Source: Streptomyces durmitorensis (GTDB lineage Bacteria; Actinomycetota; Actinomycetes; Streptomycetales; Streptomycetaceae). Taken from it: 64,000 bases of DNA. The notes under the pieces are model-generated. The model saw only the letters and a list, made by a program, of their open reading frames with translations, had not been told where the DNA came from and searched no databases. Location of the stretch: assembly GCF_023498005.1 (NCBI RefSeq), contig NZ_CP097289.1, forward strand, positions 5,270,001 through 5,334,000, read 5' to 3'. Each line of letters starts with the position of its first letter. Position 1 is the first letter of the stretch. Both the position numbers and the translations under genes were made by a program. Below are positions 27,113-38,129 of the stretch, piece after piece.

Positions 27113-27280
27113 ACCCGTCCCTCCACCGCACGTGGACGGCGACCGGGCGGCCCAGGGGTGAGGCTCTACGGACATCTCTGTTCGGGGCGTCCGGATTCGC
27201 TGCCGGGTGCCGACCGGGTCTTCCGGGGTGGCCGTCACGGGGTGGGGTGCGCGGACGCTCCCTGGTGGGTGCCGGTTTCG

Positions 27281-27751
27281 TCAAGCGGACGGTGACCGGT
27301 CCATCGGGCGTGGCCGGCAGGCGTGGTGGTCGAGGGGAGCGGATTGCAGGGCTTTGAAAGTGAGCCACACCGTCTTGCCCACGGAGTGTTCTGTCACCCC
27401 GAAGTCGTCGGCCAGTTCGCGGAGCAGGTACAGGCCCCGCCCGGTGCAGTCCTCGGTGGTGGGGGTCGATGCCACGGGACGGCCGTCGCCGCTGTCGCGG
27501 ACCGCGATACGGAGATCGGTGCCGTCGGTCGACAGGGTGAGCTCGAAGTCGCGGCCCTGGGGGACTCCGTGCAGCAGGGCATTCGTGGTGAGTTCGGAGA
27601 CGCAGAGCCGGATGTCGTCGAGTCGATCAACGATGCCCCAGGCAGTGAGGATGCCGAGGGCGAAGGTGCGGGCCGCACCGACAGATCTTGGGGACCGGGG
27701 GAATCGCCGCCGCTGTGACAGGTGCAGGTGCAGGTGCTGGTGCAGGTGCAC
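27281..27751 (-). CDS. HATPase_c_2 protein, RsbW/SpoIIAB-like
   Basis: The 156-residue protein (GTG start at 27751) has a GHKL ATPase fold. The N-box is CVSELTTNALLHG, G1 is VRDSGDG, and G2 is TGRGLYLLRELADDFG. This compact form is the Streptomyces RsbW-like family, in which the kinase domain usually acts as an anti-sigma factor or has unknown partners. An upstream ATG (27835) would add a Cys/Arg-rich stretch that crosses the 27802-27821 palindrome, so I prefer the internal GTG. It is divergent from the UTRA/GntR pair. No sigma factor or anti-anti-sigma gene is next to it. Confidence 0.82.
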   Translation of the reverse strand: MHLHQHLHLHLSQRRRFPRSPRSVGAARTFALGILTAWGIVDRLDDIRLCVSELTTNALLHGVPQGRDFELTLSTDGTDLRIAVRDSGDGRPVASTPTTEDCTGRGLYLLRELADDFGVTEHSVGKTVWLTFKALQSAPLDHHACRPRPMDRSPSA

Positions 27752-27801
27752 AGTGAACCACCGCCTTGTGCCGGGGGGTTGTACGATCGAGCAGGACCGT
27801 A

Positions 27802-27821
27802 CTGCTATTCGCGAATAGCAG
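27802..27821. promoter_or_regulatory. Perfect 20-bp palindrome, predicted GntR-type operator
   Basis: CTGCTATTCGCGAATAGCAG is fully self-complementary and lies in the gap between the HATPase gene and the UTRA-only gene, 95 bases before the ATG of the latter. TTGTAC at 27779 could be an associated -35 element for rightward transcription. The neighbouring GntR-UTRA protein is the natural candidate ligand. Confidence 0.8.
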
Positions 27822-27916
27822 CAAGGTCGGGCCAAGGCGCCAACTCAGGGTGAGTTGGCTACGGTACGAACGCGGTGCAGCGCAGCAAGAAGCCCTCCGG
27901 CGTACGGGAGTTCACG

Positions 27917-28462
27917 ATGAGCAGCAATGGCGACTGGGTCAGCACATCGATGCCGTATCTGACGCCACGGGACCGGGGGCGCCCAGACGCCTGGGGTGCT
28001 GAGGCAGCCGCGCGGGGGCGCAGGGGGACTCAGCGCATCGTCCAGGCCGGTGAGGTGCCGGCGCCCCGGGAGCTTGCCGACCTGCTCGGGGTGGCCGAAG
28101 GGGAGGTCGTGGTCGTGCGGCGGCGGGTCATTGAACTCGACGGTGCGGCGAGCGAGTTGACTGATACCTATTATCCCGTCGAGATCGCCCGAGGGACCCC
28201 GCTCGCCGGTACGGCCAAGATCCGCGGGGGTGCGGTGACGCTGCTCGCCGAACTCGGGCACGTCGGCGTCACCGTGCGCGAGGACGTCACCGCCCGGATG
28301 CCGAGCGAGGAGGAGCGGGCGGTTCTGCGCACCGGCGTGGACGAGCCCGTGCTGCGGCTGGCCCGGGTCACCCTGGACGGAGAGGGCCGACCCATCCAGG
28401 CCGACCTGATGACCATGCCCGCCGCCCGTCAGCGCCTGCACTACGAGATCAGGATCGGATGA
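27917..28462 (+). CDS. UTRA-domain protein lacking the GntR DNA-binding domain
   Basis: The 181-residue protein is built almost wholly of a UTRA effector domain. GEVVVVRRRVIELDG, ELTDTYYPVEIARGTPLAG, IRGGAVTLLAELGH and VREDVTARMPSEEE are the usual strands. LRLARVTLDGEGRPIQAD and LHYEIRIG close the fold. No winged helix precedes it; the N-terminal 45 residues (DWVSTSMPYLTPRDRGR) are not HTH-like. ATG 27917 has CGGGAG 7 bases upstream. Its stop overlaps the start of a full GntR-UTRA gene (ATGA). It may be a ligand-binding partner that forms heterodimers with that regulator. Confidence 0.75.
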   Translation: MSSNGDWVSTSMPYLTPRDRGRPDAWGAEAAARGRRGTQRIVQAGEVPAPRELADLLGVAEGEVVVVRRRVIELDGAASELTDTYYPVEIARGTPLAGTAKIRGGAVTLLAELGHVGVTVREDVTARMPSEEERAVLRTGVDEPVLRLARVTLDGEGRPIQADLMTMPAARQRLHYEIRIG

Positions 28463-29238
28463 CCGTGCCCCGTACCGACGCCACCGCATCCGACCGCCGG
28501 GCCCTGCACGAGCGCATCGCCGCCGATGTGCGGGACGAGATCATGAGCGGGGAACTGGCACCCGGCGCCAGGCTTCCCTCGACGGCTCAGCTCAAGTCCA
28601 GATTCGACGCATCGAGCGCCACCGTGCAGAAGGCGCTCCAGCTGCTCAAGGACGAGGGGCTGGCCGTGGGCCGCGCGGGCTCGGCGGTGACCGTCCGCGA
28701 GCACCGGCAGCGGACCTTGCGCCCCGCCGCGTACATGGCCCCCGCCGGAGGCGGTCGGCCCTACCGCTGGCTCACCGAAGTCGCAGAGGGCGGCACGAGC
28801 CCTCGCAGCACGCTGTTGGAGGTGGCGGAGGTGGTTCCGCCGGCGGATGTGTCGGCGGCGTTGGGTCTCGCCGACGGTGGTACCGCCGTCTTGCGTCGAC
28901 AGCTTCTCTCCATCGACGACGAGCCGGTGGAGCTGGTGGCCTCCTACTATCCGGTGGGTGTCGCGGAGGGCACCCCGATCACCGAGCGTCGCAGGATTCG
29001 TGGTGGCACCCCGGCGCTCTTGGCCGATCTCGGCTTCCCGCCTCGGGTCAGTGTCGACCGTGTCTCGGCGCGGGTGCCGACGCAGGAGCAGTACACGGCT
29101 CTCCTGCTCCCCGGCAGCCTTCCGGTGCTGCGCACCTTGCGTGTCGTCTACAGCGACGACGAGCTGCCCATCGAGGCGACGGTGATGGTCAAGTCCGGGC
29201 ACCTGTATGAGCTCCAGTACGAGTTCACGCCGATGTGA
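28459..29238 (+). CDS. GntR-family regulator with UTRA domain (HutC type)
   Basis: The 259-residue protein has an N-terminal winged helix: ALHERIAADVRDEIMSGELA, PGARLPSTAQLKSRFDASSA and TVQKALQLLKDEGLAVG. From about residue 110 a UTRA domain follows, with LRRQLLSIDDEPVELVASYY, GTPALLADLGF and PVLRTLRVVYSDDELPIEAT. That second half is similar along its length to the upstream UTRA-only protein (shared RIRGG-ALLA-LG pattern), suggesting paralogy. The two genes overlap by 4 bases and are surely co-translated. Likely target is the 20-bp palindrome upstream. The effector is unknown. Confidence 0.85.
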   Translation: MTVPRTDATASDRRALHERIAADVRDEIMSGELAPGARLPSTAQLKSRFDASSATVQKALQLLKDEGLAVGRAGSAVTVREHRQRTLRPAAYMAPAGGGRPYRWLTEVAEGGTSPRSTLLEVAEVVPPADVSAALGLADGGTAVLRRQLLSIDDEPVELVASYYPVGVAEGTPITERRRIRGGTPALLADLGFPPRVSVDRVSARVPTQEQYTALLLPGSLPVLRTLRVVYSDDELPIEATVMVKSGHLYELQYEFTPM

Positions 29239-29540
29239 CCGTCGATCGGCCGGGTCGGTATTCGGTGGTCGGTGGTCGGTGGGCGAGCGGGTGCGCGGGT
29301 GCTGGCCACCCATGCCCCCGTCGGCCCCGAGGTGACGCAGCCCTCCCGTCATGTCTGCAACGCATAACCAGCGCTCAATCGGCATTTCACGCGCCCCGCC
29401 CCGCCTCGTACCTTCGGAATGTGGACGCGGTTTGCGTACAGCAGTAAAAGGGCTCCACAATCCTGACGTGGTCTACTACCTTGGACGGAGTAGTTCAGGT
29501 AAGTGGACTGGCCGAGGCTGGAGAAGTGGAAGGGTTGGCT

Positions 29541-30566
29541 GTGGACGCGTCGAGGAGTGGGCAGGAGGCCGCACCCGGTGGGCGGTGGGGTGCCCTCGGG
29601 CCCGTCGGGCTTGTGCTCGCGGGCGGAATCTCCGTCCAGTTCGGCGGGGCCATCGCCGTGAGTGTGATGCCCAAGGCCGGGGCCCTCGGCATCGTGACCC
29701 TGCGGCTCGCCTTCGCCGCTCTGGTGCTGATGATCGTCTGCCGGCCCAGGGTCCGGGGGTACTCCCGGGCCGACTGGGGGACCGTTGTCGCTTTTGGTGT
29801 CGCCATGGCCGGAATGAACGGGCTCTTCTATCAGTCCGTTGCCCGCATTCCCATGGGGCCCGCCGTGACGCTGGAAGTGCTCGGGCCGCTCGCCCTGTCC
29901 GTCTTCGCCTCGCGCCGTGCCGTGAATCTCGTGTGGGCCGGGCTCGCCCTCTGCGGTGTCTTTCTGCTGGGGGGCGGCGGCGGGTTCAGCGGGCTCGATC
30001 CCGTCGGTGTCGCGTACGCCCTTGGCGCCGGTGTCATGTGGGCCACGTACATCCTCTTCAGCGCCCGTACGGGGCGTCGCTTCCCGCAGGCCGACGGGCT
30101 CGCCCTCGCGATGGTCGTCGCGGCCGTTCTCTTCCTGCCGCTCGGCCTCGTCGAGTCGGGGGACAAGCTCGTCCGGCCCGAGGTCCTCGCGCTCGGCGCG
30201 GCCGTCGCTGTGATGTCCTCCGTGCTGCCGTACACGCTTGAGCTTCTCGCCTTGCGCCGGCTTCCCGCCTCCACCTTCGCGATCATGATGAGTCTGGAAC
30301 CGGCCATCGCGGCCATCGCCGGATTCCTCGTCCTGAACCAGGCCCTTTCCGTGAACGAGGCCCTGGCGATCTCGCTCGTCATCGCCGCCAGCATGGGTGC
30401 CGTACGGACCCAGGTCGGGCGCGGGAAGGCCCGTAAGTCCGGGGATGTCGTCTCCGTCTCCGGGGCCACCCCGGATGCCGTGCTGCTCCCCACCGAGGGG
30501 GCCGCCGGGCACGCCGGGCACATCAAGGGCGCCGAGGAACCCGTTTCGGAGACGTCCGGAAAGTAA
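29541..30566 (+). CDS. EamA-family (DMT) transporter, RhtA-like
   Basis: The 341-residue protein has ten transmembrane segments in two EamA repeats. Landmarks include [40 protein letters not shown] and [20 protein letters not shown]. These match the RhtA/threonine-homoserine exporter branch. GTG 29541 is preceded by GAAGGG at a spacing of 6; a TTG at 29481 would add 20 residues but has no ribosome binding site. The 29239-29540 gap holds no gene; it contains an imperfect dyad CTACT-N10-AGTAG at about 29473-29492 that may be an operator. The exported amino acid is unknown. Confidence 0.83.
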   Translation: MDASRSGQEAAPGGRWGALGPVGLVLAGGISVQFGGAIAVSVMPKAGALGIVTLRLAFAALVLMIVCRPRVRGYSRADWGTVVAFGVAMAGMNGLFYQSVARIPMGPAVTLEVLGPLALSVFASRRAVNLVWAGLALCGVFLLGGGGGFSGLDPVGVAYALGAGVMWATYILFSARTGRRFPQADGLALAMVVAAVLFLPLGLVESGDKLVRPEVLALGAAVAVMSSVLPYTLELLALRRLPASTFAIMMSLEPAIAAIAGFLVLNQALSVNEALAISLVIAASMGAVRTQVGRGKARKSGDVVSVSGATPDAVLLPTEGAAGHAGHIKGAEEPVSETSGK

Positions 30567-30567
30567 T

Positions 30568-30581
30568 GCAAGCACGCTTGC
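30568..30581. promoter_or_regulatory. Palindrome GCAAGC-AC-GCTTGC before the acyl-CoA operon
   Basis: The 14-bp dyad starts right after the EamA stop codon and 62 bases before the first gene of the operon. The flanks extend it weakly (TGCAAGC...GCTTGCTTG). AGCA-type dyads of this kind are typical TetR-family operators in acyl-CoA catabolic loci. The last gene of the operon is a TetR regulator, so autoregulation is plausible. Confidence 0.65.
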
Positions 30582-30642
30582 TTGTTTCTCTGGACGCTGC
30601 CATGCTCCGGGGCACACCGCCGTGCCCCGAGGGGAGCGCTCC

Positions 30643-31443
30643 GTGTCCGAAGCTGTGCCCGTACTCGACGATCTGCGCCGTGAGAGTGAGGAACTCGACC
30701 AGCTGGTCGAGGGGTTGAGCGAGAAGCGCTGGGCGCTTCCCACCCCCGCCGACGGCTGGACCGTCGCCCATCAGATCGCCCATCTCGCCTGGACCGACCG
30801 GGCGGCGTTGACCGCCGTCACCGACGGCGACGCCTTCGGGCGGCTCGTCGAGGAGGCCCTCGCGGCTCCCGAGTCGTTCGTCGACGACGGGGCCGATGAG
30901 GGCGCCGCGCTGCCGCCCGGTGAGCTGCTCTCCCGGTGGCGTGCGGGGCGGGACGCGCTGCTGGAGGCTCTGAAGGGCGCCCCGCGCGGCACCCGGTTTC
31001 CCTGGTACGGGCCGCCCATGTCGGCCACCTCCATGGCGACCGCCCGGCTGATGGAGACATGGGCCCACGGCCAGGACGTCGCCGACGCGCTGGGTGTCGT
31101 GAGAGTGCCGACGGACCGGTTGCGGCACGTGGCCCACATCGGCGTCCGGGCCCGGGACTTCTCCTTCGGCGTACGAGAGCTGCCCGCGCCGGAAGCCGCG
31201 TTCCGTGTCGAACTCCGGCTTCCCGGTGGGGAGTTGTGGGTCAGTGGCCCCGAGGGTGCCGATCAGCGCGTGACCGGGCCCGCCCTCGACTTCTGTCTCC
31301 TCGTCACGCAGCGCGCGCACCGCGACGACCTCGCCGTGCGCGCGGAAGGTGCCGACGCCGAGCGGTGGCTCGGCATCGCGCAGGCCTTCGCGGGGCCCCC
31401 GGGTCCCGGACGACCCGCCAAGGAGAGCGGACAGCTGCCGTGA
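30643..31443 (+). CDS. TIGR03084-type metal-binding (MDMPI/DinB-like) protein
   Basis: The 266-residue protein (GTG start) has the MDMPI N-terminal four-helix bundle. [16 protein letters not shown] gives one metal-ligand His, and [16 protein letters not shown] gives a Glu/His pair, as in the DinB/YfiT metal site. The C-terminal half has [21 protein letters not shown], the SCP2-like mycothiol-enzyme C domain of this subfamily. Family members of this type occur in Actinobacteria beside acyl-CoA genes. A thiol-dependent role is likely but unproven. It is the first gene of the operon; its TGA overlaps a GTG of the following frame. Confidence 0.78.
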   Translation: MSEAVPVLDDLRRESEELDQLVEGLSEKRWALPTPADGWTVAHQIAHLAWTDRAALTAVTDGDAFGRLVEEALAAPESFVDDGADEGAALPPGELLSRWRAGRDALLEALKGAPRGTRFPWYGPPMSATSMATARLMETWAHGQDVADALGVVRVPTDRLRHVAHIGVRARDFSFGVRELPAPEAAFRVELRLPGGELWVSGPEGADQRVTGPALDFCLLVTQRAHRDDLAVRAEGADAERWLGIAQAFAGPPGPGRPAKESGQLP

Positions 31444-31598
31444 CCGGCCAGCGAGAGCCGGTGGCGACCGGCCAAGGGGAGCGGGCCGTGACCGGTCAAG
31501 GGGGACGGGCGGCGACCGGTCAAGGGGAGCGGGCGGCGGCCAGCCAAGTCGTGACCGGCCAAGGAGAGCGGACGGAGACCGGCCAAGGAGAGCGCGCA
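31421..31598 (+). repeat. Minisatellite with repeated Shine-Dalgarno-like units
   Basis: About seven imperfect copies of the 21-bp unit ACCGG(C/T)CAAGG(A/G)GAGCGG-GC run through the junction of the TIGR03084 and AtuA genes. Four copies carry GTG in the AtuA frame (31440, 31488, 31551, 31599) and most carry AAGGAG or AAGGGG. Translated, the unit reads TGQGERA. Confidence 0.82.
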
Positions 31599-33355
<1,757 letters not shown>

Positions 33356-33359
<4 letters not shown>

Positions 33360-34957
33360 CCGTCCTCGCGTCCGCGCTCGACCCCGCGAGCACCGAGTAC
33401 GCCGAGCACCGCGAGGCCATGCTCGCCAAGCTCACCGAGCTCGACGCCGAGCAGGCCAAGGCCCTTGAGGGCGGCGGCGAGAAGTACGTCGCCCGGCACC
33501 GGAAGCGCGGCAAGCTGCTCGCCCGGGAGCGGATCGAGCTGCTCCTCGACCCCGATACGCCGTTCCTGGAGCTGTCGCCGCTGGCCGCCTGGGGGAGCGA
33601 CTACCCCGTCGGCGCCTCGATGGTCACCGGCATCGGTGTCGTCGAAGGCGTGGAGTGTCTGATCACCGCCAACGACCCGACCGTGCGCGGCGGCGCCAGC
33701 AATCCGTGGACCCTGAAGAAGGCCTTCCGTGCGCACGAGATCGGGCACGCCAACCGGCTGCCGTCCATCCATCTCGTGGAGTCGGGGGGCGCTGACCTCC
33801 CGTCCCAGAAGGAGATCTTCATTCCGGGCGGTGCGCTCTTCAAGCACCTCACCCAGTCGTCGGCCGCCGGAATTCCCACGGTCGCCGTCGTCTTCGGCAA
33901 CTCCACGGCCGGAGGCGCCTACGTCCCCGGCATGAGCGACCACGTGATCATGGTCAAGGAGCGTGCCAAGGTCTTCCTCGGCGGGCCGCCGCTGGTGAAG
34001 ATGGCCACCGGCGAGGAGAGCGACGACGAGTCGCTCGGCGGCGCCGAGATGCACGCCCGCACCTCCGGCCTCGCGGACTATCTCGCCGAGGACGAGCGGG
34101 ACGCCCTCCGCCAGGCCCGGCGCGTCGTCAAGCGGCTCAACTGGCGCAAGGCGTACGCCGATCCGGCCGGAGTCGTCGAGCCGCCCAAGTACGACGAGGA
34201 CGAGCTGCTCGGCATCGTGCCAGGCGACCTCAAGGTGCCCTTCGACCCGCGCGAGGTCATCGCCCGCATCGTCGACGGCTCCGACTTCGACGAGTTCAAG
34301 CCGCTCTACGGGTCGAGCCTCACCACAGGGTGGGCCTCGCTGCACGGCTATCCCATCGGCATCCTGGCCAACGCGCAGGGCGTGCTCTTCAGCGAGGAGT
34401 CCCAGAAGGCAGCCCAGTTCATCCAGTTGGCCAACCAGCGGGACATTCCGCTGCTCTTCCTGCACAACACCACCGGCTACATGGTCGGCAAGGAGTACGA
34501 GCAGGGCGGCATCATCAAGCACGGCGCGATGATGATCAACGCCGTGTCGAACTCGCGCGTCCCGCATCTCAGCGTGCTGATGGGGGCCTCGTACGGAGCC
34601 GGGCACTACGGCATGTGCGGGCGCGCCTTCGACCCGCGCTTCCTCTTCGCCTGGCCGAGCTCCAAGTCCGCCGTCATGGGGCCGCAGCAGCTCGCGGGTG
34701 TCCTGTCGATCGTGGCGCGTGCCTCCGCCGCCGCCAAGGGGCAGCCCTACGACGACGAGGCGGACGCCGGGCTGCGCGCCATGGTGGAGCAGCAGATCGA
34801 GTCGGAGTCGCTGCCGATGTTCCTTTCGGGCCGCCTCTACGACGACGGGGTGATCGACCCCCGCGACACCCGCACGGTCCTCGGCCTGTGCCTGTCCGCG
34901 ATCCACACCGCCCCTTACGAGGGCGCGCGCGGTGGCTTCGGCGTCTTCCGGATGTGA
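33356..34957 (+). CDS. Acyl-CoA carboxylase beta subunit (methylcrotonyl-CoA type)
   Basis: The 533-residue carboxyltransferase starts at GTG 33356 overlapping the AtuA stop. RHRKRGKLLARERIELLLDP is the family start, SAAGIPTVAVVFGNSTAGGAYVPGMSD the N-domain acyl-CoA site, and LLFLHNTTGYMVGKEYEQGGIIKHGAMM and MGASYGAGHYGMCGRAF the C-domain biotin site. The GAGHYGMCGRAFDPRFLFAW form is characteristic of methylcrotonyl-CoA and geranyl-CoA carboxylases rather than propionyl-CoA carboxylase. With the alpha subunit it carboxylates 3-methylcrotonyl-CoA in leucine catabolism; geranyl-CoA is the alternative. Confidence 0.88.
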
Positions 34958-34967
34958 GGAACTCACC

Positions 34968-36893
34968 ATGATCAGCAGCATCCTTGTCGCCAACCGCGGC
35001 GAGATCGCCTGCCGCGTCTTCCGCACCTGCCGCGAGCTGGGCATCGCCACCGTGGCGGTGTACTCCGACGCCGACGCGGACGCCCTGCACGTCCGTGAGG
35101 CGGATTCGGCCGTACGCCTGCCTGGTGCGGCGCCCGCCGACACGTATCTGCGCGGCGACCTCGTCGTGAAGGCCGCGCAGGCGGCAGGCGCGGACGCCGT
35201 CCACCCCGGCTACGGCTTCCTCTCCGAGAACGCGGACTTCGCGCGCGCCGTCGTGGACGCCGGGCTCGCGTGGATCGGGCCGCCGCCCGAGGCGATCGAA
35301 TCCATGGCCTCCAAGACGCGCGCCAAGGAGCTCATGGGCATCGCGCCGATGGCCGTGGACGACGTCACCGCTGCCGATCTGCCGGTCCTGGTGAAGGCGG
35401 CGGCCGGCGGTGGCGGGCGCGGCATGCGGGTCGTACGGGAACTGGACGCCCTGAAGGGTGAGTTGGCCGCCGCGAGCGCGGAGGCGGCCAGTGCCTTCGG
35501 GGACGGCGAGGTCTTCGTCGAGCCCTATCTGGAGGGCGGCCGGCACGTCGAGGTGCAGATCATGGCCGACGCGTACGACACCGTCTGGGCGCTCGGCACG
35601 CGGGACTGCACGCTCCAGCGCAGGCACCAGAAGGTCATCGAGGAGTCCCCTGCGCCGGGCCTTGCCCCTGATCTGGTCGAGGAGCTGCACGCGCAGGCCG
35701 TGCGTGCGGCGCGCGTGACCGGGTATCGCGGTGCGGGCACGGTGGAGTTCCTGGTCGCGGGCGACCGGGTGCAGTTCCTGGAGATGAACACCCGCCTCCA
35801 GGTTGAACACCCGGTCACGGAAGCCGTGTTCGGCATCGATCTCGTCGCGCTGCAGATCCAGGTCGCGGAGGGCGCACGGCTCCCGGAAGAGCAGCCCACC
35901 GCGCGCGGGCACGCCGTCGAGGCCCGCCTCTACGCCGAGGACCCGGCGGCGCAGTGGGCCCCGCAGACCGGCACCCTGCACCGGCTCTTCGTGCCGGGGG
36001 TGCGGCTCGACACGGGGTACGCGGACGGCGACACGATCGGCGTGCACTACGACCCGATGCTGGCCAAGGCCATCGCGTACGCCCCCACGCGTGCGCAGGC
36101 CCTGCGTGGACTGGCGGGCGCGCTGGAGCGTGCGGTGGTCCACGGCCCTGTCACCAACAGGGAGTTGCTCGTACGGTCCCTGCGGCACCCGGAGTTCGTC
36201 GAGGCCCGCATGGACACGGGTTTCTACGACCGGTACGTCGCCGAACTCGCCGCCCCCGCCCCGGACCCGTATGCCCCGCTGGCCGCAGCGCTGGCCGACG
36301 CGCACGGGCGCTCGCGGTTCGGCGGCTGGCGCAATCTCGCGTCGCAGCCGCAGGTCAAGCTCTTCCGGAGCGAGCCGGACGGCGCCGAGCACGAGGTGCG
36401 CTACCGGCACGAGCGGGAGGGGCTGAGCGCGGAGGGTGTGCGGGTGCTCTCCGTGTCCGGTGAGGTCGTGGTGCTCGAAGTCGACGGCGTACGGCGGCAG
36501 TTCACTGTCAGCCGCTACGGCGGCGATCGCGTGTACGGCAGCTATCGCGTGTACGTCGGCAACACCGCCCTCACCCCGCTCCCGCTGCTCCCCGAACCCA
36601 CCACCCGGCAGGAGCCCGGCTCCCTGCTCGCCCCGATGCCCGGCACCGTCGTGCGCCTGGCCGACGGTCTCGCGGAGGGGGCGCGGGTCACCGCCGGGCA
36701 GCCTCTCGTCTGGCTGGAGGCGATGAAGATGGAGCACCGCATCTCCGCTCCCGCCTCCGGCACACTCACCGCCCTGCACGCAGCGCCCGGCCGCCAGGTC
36801 GAGGTCGGCGCACTGCTCGCGGTCGTAGATGTCGTGGATCCCGTAGGTCCCGTAGATGCCGCAGACGTCGTAGAAGCCCCTGAAGTCGCCTGA
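34968..36893 (+). CDS. Acyl-CoA carboxylase alpha subunit (biotin carboxylase-BCCP)
   Basis: The 641-residue protein begins ISSILVANRGEIACRVFRT and contains the ATP-grasp loop KAAAGGGGRGMRVVRELD. RDCTLQRRHQKVIEESPA and FLEMNTRLQVEHPVTE complete the biotin carboxylase domain. The BCCP domain is C-terminal, with the biotinylated Lys587 in LEAMKMEHRISAP. The tail after residue 610 is an unusual Val/Asp-rich run (VDVVDPVGPVDAADVVEAPE). It supplies carboxybiotin to the beta subunit encoded 10 bases upstream. Start ATG 34968 follows GAGGAAC. Confidence 0.9.
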   Translation: MISSILVANRGEIACRVFRTCRELGIATVAVYSDADADALHVREADSAVRLPGAAPADTYLRGDLVVKAAQAAGADAVHPGYGFLSENADFARAVVDAGLAWIGPPPEAIESMASKTRAKELMGIAPMAVDDVTAADLPVLVKAAAGGGGRGMRVVRELDALKGELAAASAEAASAFGDGEVFVEPYLEGGRHVEVQIMADAYDTVWALGTRDCTLQRRHQKVIEESPAPGLAPDLVEELHAQAVRAARVTGYRGAGTVEFLVAGDRVQFLEMNTRLQVEHPVTEAVFGIDLVALQIQVAEGARLPEEQPTARGHAVEARLYAEDPAAQWAPQTGTLHRLFVPGVRLDTGYADGDTIGVHYDPMLAKAIAYAPTRAQALRGLAGALERAVVHGPVTNRELLVRSLRHPEFVEARMDTGFYDRYVAELAAPAPDPYAPLAAALADAHGRSRFGGWRNLASQPQVKLFRSEPDGAEHEVRYRHEREGLSAEGVRVLSVSGEVVVLEVDGVRRQFTVSRYGGDRVYGSYRVYVGNTALTPLPLLPEPTTRQEPGSLLAPMPGTVVRLADGLAEGARVTAGQPLVWLEAMKMEHRISAPASGTLTALHAAPGRQVEVGALLAVVDVVDPVGPVDAADVVEAPEVA

Positions 36894-36929
36894 AGTCGCT
36901 TGAGCCGTCGTACAGGAGGAACAGTCCGT

Positions 36930-38096
36930 ATGAGCACCGTCCTCGAAACCGAAGAGCACCAGGCCCTGCGCGCAGCCGTCGCCGCACTCGGCAAGCGTTA
37001 CGGCCGTGACTACCTCACCCGCGTCGTCCGGGACGAGGGCCACCCCGACGAACTGTGGGCCGACGCCGCCAAGCTCGGCTATCTGGGCGTGAACCTGCCC
37101 GAGGAGTACGGCGGAGGAGGCGGCGGCATAGCCGAACTCTCCATAGTCCTTGAGGAGTTGGGGGCGGCAGGCTGCCCCTTGCTCATGATGGTCGTGTCAC
37201 CCGCGATCTGCGGGACCGTCATCGCCCGCTTCGGCACCGACGAGCAGAAGCAGGCCTGGCTGCCCGGTCTCGCCGACGGCACCCGGACCATGGCGTTCGG
37301 CATCACCGAGCCCGACGCGGGCTCCAACTCCCACCGGATCACGACGACCGCGCGCAAGGACGAGGCGAGCGGCGACTGGATCCTGACCGGCCGCAAGGTG
37401 TTCATCTCGGGCGTCGACATCGCCGACGCGACGCTGATCGTGGGCCGTACGGAGGATGCCCGCACCGGCAGCCTCAAGCCCTGCCTCTTCATCGTCCCGC
37501 GCGAGACGGAGGGCTTCCAGCGGCGCCAGATCGAGATGGAACTCCAGGCCCCGGAGAAGCAGTTCGAGCTGACCCTCGACGACGTACGGCTGCCCGCAGA
37601 CGCCCTGGTGGGTGACGAGGACGCCGGGCTGCTCCAGCTCTTCGCGGGCCTCAACCCCGAGCGGATCATGACGGCGGCGTTCTCGATCGGCATGGCGCGC
37701 TACGCGCTCTCGCGGGCGGTCGGGTACGCCAAGGAACGCAGCGTGTGGAAGAGCCCGATCGGCGCCCACCAGGCCATCGCGCACCCCCTCGCGCAGTCCC
37801 ACATCGACATCGAACTGGCCCGTCTGATGATGCAGAAGGCCGCCCGGCTCTACGACGACGGCGACGACATGGGCGCAGGCGAGGCCGCCAACATGGCCAA
37901 GCTCGCGGCGGCCGACGCGTGCGTGAAAACCGTCGACCAGTCGGTGCACACGCTGGGCGGCAACGGCCTGACGAAGGAGTTCGGTCTCGCCTCGCTGATC
38001 GTGGCGTCGCGGGTGGCGCGGATCGCCCCGGTGAGCCGGGAGATGATCCTCAACTACGTGTCGCATCAGACGCTGGGCCTGCCCAAGTCGTACTGA
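36930..38096 (+). CDS. Acyl-CoA dehydrogenase, isovaleryl-CoA type
   Basis: The 388-residue protein (ATG after AGGAGG) has the three acyl-CoA dehydrogenase domains: GYLGVNLPEEYGGGG, MAFGITEPDAGSNSHRITTT, and the C-terminal helical domain ending GGNGLTKEFGLASLI. The usual catalytic Glu near the C-terminus (YEGT) is absent: the site reads IAPVSRE. Instead Glu244 in GLNPERI aligns with the base position of isovaleryl-CoA dehydrogenase (GLDLERL). This supports oxidation of isovaleryl-CoA or another branched acyl-CoA, in line with the methylcrotonyl-type carboxylase beside it. Confidence 0.88.
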   Translation: MSTVLETEEHQALRAAVAALGKRYGRDYLTRVVRDEGHPDELWADAAKLGYLGVNLPEEYGGGGGGIAELSIVLEELGAAGCPLLMMVVSPAICGTVIARFGTDEQKQAWLPGLADGTRTMAFGITEPDAGSNSHRITTTARKDEASGDWILTGRKVFISGVDIADATLIVGRTEDARTGSLKPCLFIVPRETEGFQRRQIEMELQAPEKQFELTLDDVRLPADALVGDEDAGLLQLFAGLNPERIMTAAFSIGMARYALSRAVGYAKERSVWKSPIGAHQAIAHPLAQSHIDIELARLMMQKAARLYDDGDDMGAGEAANMAKLAAADACVKTVDQSVHTLGGNGLTKEFGLASLIVASRVARIAPVSREMILNYVSHQTLGLPKSY

Positions 38097-38129
38097 CCCC
38101 CTGCTCGGTCTTGAACTCCCGGAGGACTC

